The notes under the pieces are model-generated. The model was not told the origin of the DNA. It made no database searches and saw only the letters and a list, made by a program, of their open reading frames with translations. A DNA stretch of 64,000 bases from Heloderma charlesbogerti (Eukaryota > Chordata > Lepidosauria > Squamata > Helodermatidae). Of the stretch, positions 44,001-56,000 are shown one piece after another. The stretch spans positions 1-64,000 of the forward strand of contig JANEZZ010001668.1 in NCBI GenBank assembly GCA_026122225.1, in the 5' to 3' direction. The stretch's first letter is position 1. Each line of letters begins with the position of its first letter. Both the position numbers and the translations under genes were made by a program.

Positions 44001-47000
44001 ATGGCTAACATGGGGGCCTGGCTAGTCAAAAGTGAGCTAAAGAGGGGGTGGGGTGGGGGGAGAAATAGTGAGGCTAAAGGCTGGCGGGGAGGGGGGAACT
44101 AGCAAGGCAAAGGCATAGAGGGGAGAGAGAGAGCAAGGGTAGAGGCTAGAAAGGGAGAGAAAGAAGGCTGACGCAACAGTTTCCAAGGTTTTTCTTAAAA
44201 CAATTGTTTGAAGGGGGCAGGGAATGGAGAGCTTCACAGTGCTGTTGGAGGTCACTGCGGGTGCCGCATTACAGACCCCTGGCTTAGAGGTTTTTAGACA
44301 TTAACAACATAAGAACAGCCCTGTTGGATCAGACCAAGAGCCATCTAGTCCAGTATTCTGTTCACACAGTATCCGAGCAGCTGCCTGTGGGAAACCCACA
44401 AGTAGGACATGAGTGCAACAGCACCCTTCTTCCCATGTTCCCCAGCAACAGGTGTACATAGGCATACTGCCTCTGATATTTGAGGTAGCATAGAGTCATC
44501 AGGACTAGTAGCCATTGATAGCTTGATCCTCCATGAATTTGTCCAATCCCCTATTAAAGCCACCCAAATGGGTGGCCATCGCTACATCCTGTGGTAGCAA
44601 ATTCCATCGTTTAACAATGTGCTGTGTGAAGAAGTCCTTCCTCTTTATCTGTCCTGAATCTCCCACCAGTCAGCTTCATGGGAGGACCCCATTGGGTTCT
44701 AGTATTTTGAGAGAGGGGGAAAAATGTCTCCCTATCCACTTTCTTCACACCATGCCTAATTTTGTACACCTCTATCATGTCTCCCCTTACTCACCTTTTT
44801 TCTACGCTAAGCATTCCCAGCTGTTGTAACCTTTCTTCATAGGGGAGTTGCTCCAGCCCCTTGATTATTTTAGTTGCCCTTTTCTGCATGTTGTCCGACT
44901 GTACAATATCCTTTTGTAGATGTGGTGACCAAAACTGTACACAGTATTCAGTGTGGTTGCACCATAGATTTGTTTAAAGAGAATAAGATATTGACAGTTT
45001 TAGTCTCAATTCCTTTCCTAATTATGCCTAACATGGAATTTGTCTTTTTCGCAGCTGCTGCACACTGGATTGACATTTTCACTGAACTGTCCACCATAAC
45101 CCCAAGATCTCTTTCTTGGTCAGTTGCTGCTAGCTGAGATCCTGTTTTGGAACTCCTTGTAATCCCTTTTTGTTAGAACCACCCTAAATAATTTTGTGTC
45201 ATTGGCAAACCTGGCCACTCCACTGCTCACTCCTAATTCCAGATCATTTATGAACAAGTTGAAAAGCATTGGTCCCCGTGCAGATCCTGTTGGGACCCCA
45301 CTGTTTACATCCCTCCATTGGGAGAATTTACCATTTATTCCTGCTCTCTGCTTTCGGTTCTATAACCAGTTACTGATTCATAAGAGGACCTCTCCTCTTA
45401 TTCCATGACTGCTAAGTTTGCTCAGGAGTCTTTGGTGAGGGACTTTGTCAAAAGCCTCTTGGAAGTCCAAGTAAACACTGATTGACTACTTGTTGCTTTT
45501 GCAGGCCATGCAGGAATTGGAGATGCAGTTTGCAGTGGAGATCCAGCAGCAGAAATCTGCTGCAAAAGAGGAACACCAAAAGGTAAAAATCAGGAGGGAA
45601 GGAGATCTCTGCATGACTTCTTCTGCACCTGCAGCAGTGTCTTCAGCCCCTCACACAAAAGGGTCTTCCAGCTCAACCTGCCAAGAGCATGAAATTGTCC
45701 TTCTTTGTGGTCTCTGTGTAGTCTCATGTATGAGTTTTGGGCCTGTGCAGAGCCTAATCCTGGACATTTCTGGACGTTTCTGAAGCTTGGGTATAGTTTT
45801 GTTGGGCGCCTTGCCCTCTGCTTGTGTGCTCAAGGGGACATGGATTCTGTGTTCCTTCCCAGGTTCTTTCTGACCGCCACAGCAGGAATATTTGGGAATG
45901 CTCTTGGCTACACGGACACCCACACACACCCACACACACTATGTTTTCTTCAGTTTCCTCTTTATTCTATTCTTGTTTTCATTCTGTCCATTTTACCATT
46001 TGATTTTATTGGTCTCTTTCCTCAGTGCCTTTGGCCTGCAGGGTTGTGAGGCACCTTCACAGGCTCTTACGGACCAGAAGGTTCCCTTTTTTAACAAGTG
46101 CACCCCTTGCAGCTGGGTGCTACCTCCATCCGATGGACATTCCTTTGGTGTCTTGTGTTTGGGGGTGATACACCTTGTGGGTTTGTGCTGCTCCTGTCAT
46201 GTCTTGATGCTGCAGATTCCAGCTTCTCCAAATTAAAGGCCCCTGCATTCTGTTTCATACCAGTGCCTTCCATCGCTTTCTTGATGGGTCAGCCAGTCAA
46301 GGGGGTATGCAGTGTCACGTTGCTTCGGTTTTGATGGATTCTGCTTTGTTGGGACCACTGGTTTCAGTATTGGACTTGGTACCAATCAACCCATTTAGTG
46401 CCCAAGTCAGGCTCTCAATATCGAGCTCCAAGCTTGCACTAAAGTTGGAATGATCCTCTTAAGTGGCATGCATTTTAGACACTTCAGAGGTGTCTAAAAA
46501 GAAAAAGCTCAAGACATTGCCTGAGGCAGGATCCTCTGTATTGATAAAGTCATTGGTATTGGTGCCCATCCAACAGGCAAAGTAGTTGTCAGGCTCAGTG
46601 GCACTCTCTCCCCCGGTACCAGTGTTACAGAAGACTTTTCACCAATAGGAGACGGGTCTCCTGGCCTTTTGCTAGAGATTGATCACATGGCTACAAGCCA
46701 GTTGCTCTCTGAGGGAGAGATGATTGAACTCGCTACAGAGCAGGGATGCACAACCTTTTTGGGTATGAGGGCAAATCTGGTTTTGCTGGGGGATCTGGGG
46801 TGGGGGACGTGTGTGTGTGGGGGGACACATATAGTTGGGTGAGGTGGGGTTCCCTGCACCCCACTGCTCCCAACACAATAGCTGCTTCCCCCGATCTCTC
46901 ATCAGAGATCGGAGATAAGGGAAGGGAATACCTTAGTAGCACTTTCTTATCTCTGAGGGCTCTTATGGCAGCCATCATGGCAGTTACTCCACTTACACAA

Positions 47001-50000
47001 CTACAAAAAAGGTGGTTGCAACACTGTTTTGTCCAGAACTTCTCCAGGCCTCTGGACCACCCCCTCAAAAATGCTAACCTTACAATCCAGGATAGGCAGG
47101 ACACCAGAGTGAATAGAATAGAACAACAGAACAGAACAGAACAGAACAGAACAGAATAGAATAGAATAGAATAGTAGTAGAGTTGGAAGGGGCATACGAG
47201 GCCATCGAGTCCAAACCCCTGCTCAATGCAGGAATCCAAATCAGAGCATCCCTGACAGATGGCTGTCCAGCCTCGTCTTGAATGCTTCCAGTGTGGGAGA
47301 GCCCCCCACCTCCCCAGGGAATTGGTTCCATTGTCGTATTGCTCTAACAGTCAGGACGTTTTTCCTGATGTTCAGACGGAATCTGGCTTCCTGTAACTTG
47401 AGCCCATTATTCTGTGTTCTGCACTCTAGGATGATCTCTAAGAAGAGATCCAGGCCTTCCTCTCTGTGACAACCTTTCAAGGACTTGAAGAGCGCTATCC
47501 TATCTCCCCTCAGTCTTCTCTTCTCAAGGCTAAACATGCCCAGTTCTTTCAGTCTCTCTTCATAGGGCTTTGTTTCCAGTCCCCTGATCATCTTTGTTAC
47601 CCTCCTCTGGACCCTCTCCAGTTTGTCTGCATCCTTCTTAAAGTGTGGTGCTGAGAACTGGACACAGTACTCCAGATGAGGCCTAACCAGTGCTGAGTAG
47701 AGGGGAACTAGTACTTCCCGGGATTTGGAAGCTATGCTTCTATGAATGCAGCCCAAAATAGCATTGGCCTTTTTTGCGGCCATATCACATTGTTAGCTCG
47801 TATTCAGCTTGTGATCGACAACAATTCCAAGATCCTTCTCGCTTGTAGTGTTGCTGAGCCACGTATCCCCCATCTTGTAACTGTGCATTTGATTTCTTTG
47901 TCCTAGGTGCAGAACTTGGCATTTATCCCTATTAAATGTCATTCTGTTGTTTTCTGCCCAGTGCTCCAGTCTATCCAGATCACTTTGAATTTTGTTTCTG
48001 TCTTCCAAAGCATTAGCTATCCCGCACAATTTTGTGTCATCTGCAAATTTGATCAGCATTCCCTTCACCTCCTCCTCCTCCAAGTCGTTAATAAAAATGT
48101 GGAAGAGCACTGGGCCCAGGACTGAGCCCTGCAGTACCCCATTCGTTACCTCTCCCCAGTTTGAGAAGATCCATTGAGAAGCACTCTTGGAGTCCAATTC
48201 TGTAGCCAACTGTGGCTCCACCGGATCGTTGTTTCATCTAGCCCACTTTGAGCTAGTTTGCTCATCAGGAGATCATGGGGTGCTTTGTTGAAAGCTTTGC
48301 TGAAGTCGAGGTATATGATGTCTACAGCATTCCCATGGTCCACAAGGGAGGTGACTTGATCAAAAAATGAGATCAGATTCGTCTGGCAGGACTTGTTTTT
48401 GACAAATCCATGTTGGCTTTGAGTAATCACGGCATTGTTTTCAAGGTGCTTCCAGATGGATTGCTCTCAGGGATTGATGTCAGACTGACTGGTCTGTAGT
48501 TCCCAGGTTCCTCCTTTTTACCCTTTTTGAAGATAGGGACAACATTAGCCCTCCTCCAGTCATCTGGCATGTCCCCCGTGGTGGGTAGATTCTTGCAACT
48601 TGGTCCAAGGAGTCCATTTTCACCTACTGGTCCATTTTCACCTACTGGTGCCATCATCGAGGGTGATGTCTGATACTTCCTGGAGGGGTTCGGGAGCACG
48701 GTGCAGGGGCCTTCATGTCACTACTGCCTGGTTTCCTGTGGAGAGAAGGCGCCATATAAATGCATTCGAGCTGGCCAAAGCCTTCTGAGAGTTTTACAAC
48801 ACGGCCACTATGTACTGCATGAGCAAGCGGGGGTGAGGCAGTATACAAATCTAGGAGTGGTATGTTCTGCATAGGGTGACATGGTTACAGTTTATCTTGT
48901 GAGGGACAGCAGTCTGTTGGCTGGCTTGCTAACCAGGAGGACCCACTGTTCCCATCCCTTTCAAGCCGAGGCTGGACAGCCATCTGTCAGGGATGCTCTG
49001 ATTTGGATTCCTGCATTGCGCAGGGGGTTGGACTTGATGGCCTTGTAGGCCCCTTCCAACTGTACTATTCTATGATTCTATGATTTCTGTTTCAAAGACT
49101 GAGTCCTCTACCAACATGTGTTTTCAAAACACACGGCTTCCTCTAACTGGAAGTCCTGCCAGCAGAGATGCTTCAAGGTTGCTGGGAGTAACAAACAGTG
49201 ATAAGGTGCACCACTAAGAAACAGCTCGGTAAGCAGTTCACTAAGTCCAAGCAACGGAGACACAGCAGCGAAGTGAGATCCAGTCCGAGGTCCAGTTCCC
49301 AAATCCAGTTCAGGTCAGGAATTCAGGATACACGAGGCATGCGTGGACACCAGCCACAGATAATGGCGTTGCCAGTGATGGTTTGACTGGCCTTGCTGGT
49401 TTTTATAGAGGCCCCAGCCTGGACACCCTCAACTTCCAGCTGCAGCTTATTAAGAGAGCTTTCCACCAACAGCAGCTATATAGGGGTGGCATTCACAGAG
49501 CTGAGTTCCTGGCCTGCAGCCCAGTGCTTCTCCTAAAGGGCTGGGATTGCTCTCTGCGCCTCATTCATCGTCTTTCACAAGGGCTGGGTGGACACTCCAC
49601 TTTTGGCTCAGAATCTGAACCACCTGGGGAAGGAAGAGGGAGGCCTCCACCAGACATTCCGGAGGGAGCTGCCTCCTCTTCAGTGGCACATCCAGCATCC
49701 TCCAGAGACACTGCCGCTGGATCATTCTCGGGGGAAGAAGAGTCCTTGAGCTCAGGTAAACCGAGTTCCTTCTCCGAGGACAACTCCTCCGGAGGGAGCA
49801 TGACACCTTGCCAGCTCCTCTGGAGCTCCTCTGTTGTTTTGTCACAACTAACAAAGCCCACTTTTGAACTGCTTGCTGCCTGTCCTCTGTGCTTCCGTCT
49901 TGAGAAGTTGCCTTTCTCTTGGCAATGCCTTTCTCTTGGCAATGATTTCTGCAAGACGGGTGAGTGAACTTTGTTCCCTTAGGTACAGCCCACCATTTTT

Positions 50001-53000
50001 ACTCATACATAGCAATCAGATAGCCCTAAGACTGGATGCTTCATGCTTCTCGAGAGTGGTGTCTCCACCTCTGTCACGATGTTACCCTCCCGGTCACTTT
50101 CTTTAACCCATCCATGCCTCTCGAATCATGGTTGCGTACCTTGGACATTTGCTGGGCATTGGCTTTATATCTGGGCAAGGCTGGCAGGTTCAGCCAGCAC
50201 ACAAGACTGTCCTTCTGCTATGAATGTCCAAAACCAGGAAGGCCAATCTCCATGCAGCCCTTCTCCTATGGGATCTTGTCAATTGTCCACCTGTCATACC
50301 AGCTGGCTAAACTTCCCGTTTCAGAGACCATCCGGGATCATTTCACCAGAGCCATTGCAACACCTACAGCCTTCCTTTGGGGAGTTACGGCAGGGCCTAT
50401 GGTATGCTGCTATGTGATCCCAACCTTCTACCTTCGCACTATCGGTTGGATGTTTGGGCTAGATCAGAGCCCTCTTTTGGAAGGGCCCTGCTCAGCTCTC
50501 TGGCTTTTTAGCGCCTGCCAACCTGAAGAAAGTGAGCTTGTTACACTATCCATACATGGGACTGCACAGATACCATGAAGGTGAAAGACAGGTTGTTTAC
50601 CTGTAAGTGTAGTTCTTTGAGTTGTTATCTTGCAGTCACACCACTTCTCCTACCTTGTGGCTGCTGCTGCAGATGCTGTCATGCAAGTTTTTCTACTTCG
50701 CTTCCATTTGTATAGTTGTTGGAAATTTGAAGCTGAGCAGGAAGGCAGGAGCAGTGCCCCTTGACTGTGCGATCAGATGGCAGGATGTCCACCAAAACTT
50801 TTTTCTCGAGCTTTAAAAGTCTCAAATTAGGCTCTGCACAGGCACAGAACCTGTAGGTGTAACTGCATAGATGACCACTTGAAGAGCTACACTTCCAGGT
50901 AAATAACCTGCCTTTCCTACCAGTCAACAAAGAGCAGCAGGCTGGCTCCTGTGCACTCTGGATGAGGGCATCTTAAAGTTTCCCTTTCTCTTTCCTGGCA
51001 GGTTGTCTCAGCCCTCCAGATACAGATCACAGAGGTCCAGAGAAGGGAGGAGGCTGAGTTACGGAAGGAACTGGAGGGCACAGAGCAAAAGGTCCAGCAG
51101 AAGAGGCATCAGGTTCTTGAGTACGAGCGAGAGGTAATGAGCAAAAGATGAACTGAATGGAAAATATTTGTCTGTGGCACAAAGGCCATTGCAAAACGCA
51201 ACACTATAAAATATAGCAGTGCGGAGTACAAAATATGTCTATAAAGGCAAACCAAACATTGACATGCATTTGCAAAAGATCTGTGACAGATTATCTCTTT
51301 TACAGTCCACTGCAGACATCCATTAAAAAATTATGACAAATTTTCTGTATTGCTACTGCAAAGCTAGTGACCTTGTTTGTGATGGAGTTACTACAGTCTG
51401 CCAACAAGTCTCAAATGATGTCAGCTGGGGACCATTCAGGTCTTATTTTCAAAAGATCCCCCAGAGATTGAGCACTGGGTTCTTTATACAGGGGACGATA
51501 TAGCAGGTAGTGCACCACATCTATTTTTCCCGTGCCACAAGTACACAACTGCTGTGCATAGGGGATCCCTTGATACTCCCCAGTAGGCTGAATGCATTGT
51601 TTGAAAATGAAGGGAGGTGAATGCCTTTCTGAGGGCAGCGAAAGTCAACTCCTGACAGTCCTGTGGAAATTGTCCTCTTAAGAAGGCTTGAAATGGTCAG
51701 CACATACATTTTCGTGACAGTCTGCCTCAAACGTTCTGTCTCTGATGTTCATCCTTATGAACTAAGGTAGTCTGAGCTCTTCAGTGTTAGCCAATAATGG
51801 GCCCATCCGCTGTTGAGATGTGGATCTTGGCATTGTAGCTTAGCTGCAGCGGTGGGGTGTTTTTCGCTGGCCATCTGACCTTGCCTGATGACATGGTCAG
51901 GTAATGGTAGCCTAACCAAGGATGCCTTTGCCATGACTGCAGCTCAGTGACCTCCTGAAGGAGAAGCGGCAAGAAGTTGAGCGAGAGCATACGAGACAGT
52001 TGGAGAAGATGCGGGAGGCGCACCAAGAGGCCCTGGCTGGGGTGCAGGAGCAACACGAGGGTGAGGTGAGCTTGCAGCCAAGCCTGCTGGGAGGAGGTCA
52101 CCTGGAGGAAGCAGCAGCAAGTACTGCCAAGAAGAGACATGTGGTGGTGGGTTTTGCCCATGGGGAACGATGTGGAAGAAGCTATTTGAGGAAGGGACAG
52201 GTATGTCTCCCTCCCTTGCCGTGAGTGGGGTTACCTCTTGTGCTTTCTGACTCTGACTCTGTGGCAGGAGAAGAAGCAGAGGGCTGAGCTGCAAGCGACC
52301 CTGCAAGCTGAGCAGGAGCGACTGAAGCTTCTCCACCAGGCAGAGCTTGAGGACTTGCAGAAGCAGCAGCTGGAGCAGCTGAAAGACTGGCACAAGAGCT
52401 GCCAGGAGCAGGTAGGGGAGGTAGCTGGGGGAAGACTGCATGGAGTCCCTTCATGGGGCAAGAATATCTCTCTCCCCACCAGTTCAATGTAACTTTAGTG
52501 CCCTACAAGCAGCTGTAATGCTGAATGACTTAGAATCATAGAATAGTAGGGTTGGAAGGGGCCTACAAGGCCATCGAGTCCAACCCCCTGCTCAATGCAG
52601 GAATCCAAGTCACAGCATCCCTGACAGATGGCTGTCCAGCCTCGTCTTGAACACCTCCAGTGCGGGAGAGCCCCCCCACCTCCCTAGGGAATTGGTTCCG
52701 TTGTCGTATTGCTCTAACAGTCAGGAAGTTTTTCCTGATGTTCAGCCAGAATCTGGCTTCCTGTAACTAGAGCCCATTATTCCGTGTCCTGCACTCTGGG
52801 ATGATCGAGAAGAAATCCTGGCCTTCCTCTCTGTGACAACCTTTCAAGTACTTGAAGAGCACTATCCTATCTCCCCTCAGTCTCCTCTTCTCAGGGCTAA
52901 ACATGCCCAGTTCTTTCAGTGTCTCTTCATAGGGCTTTTGTTTCCAGTCCCTTGATCATCTTTGTTGCCCTCCTCTGAACCCTCTCCAGTTGGTCTGCAT

Positions 53001-56000
53001 CCTTCTTAAAGTGTGGTGCCCAGAACTGGACACAGTACTCCAGATGAAGCCTAACCAGTGCTGAGTAGAGGGGAACTAGTACTTCCCGGGATTTGGAAGC
53101 TATACTTCTATGAATGCAGCCCAAAATAGCATTTGCCTTTTTTGCAGCGACATCACATGGTTGGGTCATATTCAGCTTGTGATCGACAACAATTCCAAGA
53201 TCCTTGACAGGCTGAAATGACTTGACAGGGTGGCTCCTAACCACAGAACCTGCACACTACTGGGAGCAAAGGCTGCCATTTTCATGGGAAACACCCACGT
53301 GTTCAGGTCATTGGAATGTTACCCCAGCTGTGTGGAAGCTGCCCATGAACAAGCAACTCCCCAGTTGCCAGGGCCATGTTTACCGGGCCCCACATGGTGT
53401 CTCTGAAGTGTAAAGCACCCAGGAGAAGAGGAGGAGCCATGGATGCTGTTTCTCCTAGGTCTTGTGGGTTGCCACCTTCTCTTAATTTTCACACATTTTG
53501 AAGTTCCATCTTCTCAGCTTCCATCATTAGCAAGCAGAGACTCTTCCTGGTGGTTGTTATGCTGTCTGTCTCCTGGCAAAGACTCTGCTATGCATGCCAG
53601 GCTTTAGAATGTTCACCAGCAGGTCTGACGGTTCTCTTTGTATAGGAACGAAAGGCCCAGGACACAGCACTGGAGCTGGACCTCCGAGCCAAGGTTGCCC
53701 AGGCAAGAGCGGCCCAGCTCCACACCCAGGTGAATAACGTGTGTGTGCACGCTAATCACAATGCTGATGGGCCTGATGGCCTCCCAGAGGGCAAGTCTAT
53801 CAGGGATGAGTCCAAGCCCCTTGAGATGTCCAGCAGCTCCAATTCTGAATCAGAGTTGGAATAGCTAGATCAGAGTTCAGGGGAGGAACTTTCCCCAGAG
53901 CCCCAAGGCACCAGGAGAGATTCCTCCCAAGGCTTTGCCAAACAGACGGCCCAGGCCAAGTCGCTGCCCTCTCCCTGCACTGTGAGAACTCACGTTTTCT
54001 AGGAGGAAGAGGAAGAGGGGCATGAGTCGAGAGATGCTAGGGAGCGTCGCAAGGTCAAGCATGAAAAGTTAGGGATGGGGCTCAGATGCTCCACCAGGAT
54101 AGCTACTCTTAGAAGCCAACACAGGAAGGAGCTGCCCTAAAGGAGGGGCATTGCTGCAAGGCAAGTTTGGCCGTGAGGTTCACAGGCAAACTTCACTACC
54201 CTCCAGTTCATCTTCTCTATTTGGAGATCGCAGATTTGTCGTTCAGAGCCTGGGGTAGTGTGAGAGCTTCCTTGAATCTGCATTTGTACAAAGGCTAGTC
54301 TTTAGCAGAATAAAGTTGTAATAGCCTGAAGCTTTGATTCTCTGTAGTGTTGATTGTAAAGGGGGAGGGCAATCTATTTCTGACAAAGTCCAACAGAAAT
54401 ATTGGGGGAGTCCCATGGGAAACCTGTGTGGATTTTAAGGAAAACTCCATCATCTGGATTCTGCCTTAGCACCAGCTCCTGCATGTGTGTGCATTTTCTG
54501 TTCCATTTCCATTGGCTTACCAATTGCACCTCTGGAGAAAGACCATTATGCTGGTGGAGCTAAAATTCCAGGAAGCGCTGGACTCCGCTGGAGTTCCTCC
54601 TCCTGAACGTTTGCTGTGCTCCGTCTCCATCCTCCCGAATGGGGGGCCACAGCTGGCTACATGTCCTGTGGCCCTTGCGGCTGGTCGAAAGGCCTTAACA
54701 GGGCGTCTCTCATGCAGGAAGTGGTGCTCTTATTACTAGAGGCAGACTAGAGGCGGGTGGGCTGCCAGGGGGATTGTCCTGGGGGGCACCACGGCAGGGC
54801 TGGCAGCTGGGGGCCCCTTGCAGCCTGCCCCAAGGGGGTAACTCTGGGAAGGGGTTGCCAGCTGCTGAGTATGCCAGAGCAGACGGGTCCCCCACACCTT
54901 GGCACTCTGTTCACACACAGGAAGAGGCCTGGAGGAAGAAAAGGCAGCAGCTCCTGGAAGAAGAGAAGCAGCTGGAGCAAGAGAGAAATGTATGTGCTGC
55001 GGGGGGTGGGGTGTGTGGAGCCATCTGCAGTGGTGGGGGTCTCCCTCTCATAATTAGCCTGAGTGAGAGGCATCAGCAGGTGGGGTGTGAATAGCAAGAT
55101 TCCACATACAGGTTACTGTCGGTACAAGACTGAACCTGGAGCTTGGTCTCCTTCTATGGAACATGGGAGGAAGCTACCTTCTGCCGAATTTGGCCCTGGG
55201 TCCACCTAGCCCAGTATTGTTGACACTGACTGGCACCAGTGGCTCTCCAGGGTTTCAGGAATTGAACTTGGGACCTTTTGCATGCTAAGTATGTGCTCTA
55301 CCACTGAGCTGTGGCCCCTACCTCACGGGTGGGCAGGGGAACAACTCCAGCACAGAGAACACTTGTAGGAAGATGGGTAGCTGGGCCATAGATGCCATCT
55401 TGCACCTCCATGGCTGAGCACCTCCTCTTCCATGGATCAGACCAACGCTTTAGCTCCTTTCATGACTGAGTGAGCCCTCTGCCAGAGACTCTTGGGGGCC
55501 AGCCAGCCAGCCATTGAGGGTTGGCTCTGCAGGGCCTGGTACACAACAGGGTTACTCCGGTGGTTTGTGTGGGAGCGAGAGGTGGGGCCACTGTCTGCTT
55601 GAGATGGCTGCCGCTGCTGCTAACCTTCCTTCCCCCTTCCAGTCTCCCTTTGCAATGACAAGGGCAGTGGAAGGGAGCTTGAATGTCCCTCACCAAAGAC
55701 TCCTGAGCAAACGTGGCTGCCACGGGATGAGAGGAGAGACCCTCTTCTGAATCAGTAACTGGTGAAAGAACAGAAAGCAGAGAGTAGTAATAAATGGTCA
55801 GTTCTCCCAGTGGAGGGAAGTGAATAGCGGGGTCCCACAGGGATCCATATTAGGACCAATGCTTTTCAACCTGTTCATAAATGATCTGGAATTAAGAGTG
55901 GGCAGTGACATGGCCAAGTTTTCTGATGGCGCCAAATAATATAGTGTGGTTAAAAGCAAATGGGATTGTGAACAGCTCCAAAAAGATCTCTCCAAATTGG

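Larger units (their letters stand above)
45690..50912 (+). mobile_element. DIRS-type retrotransposon 3, fragmented
   Basis: Left end about 45690-45766 and right end about 50813-50912 are inverted copies (GCCTGTGCAGAGCCTAAT at 45747 against ATTAGGCTCTGCACAGGC at 50826). It is related to DIRS 2: CTTCTTTGTGGTCTCTGTG at 45701 is the complement of the sequence near 24016. Gag remnant at 45860-46670, recombinase remnant at 49806-50575, with CR1 (47150-48579, 48960-49083) and an LTR-like repeat between them. RT and RNase H are not seen, so it was deleted as well as interrupted. Confidence 0.8.
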
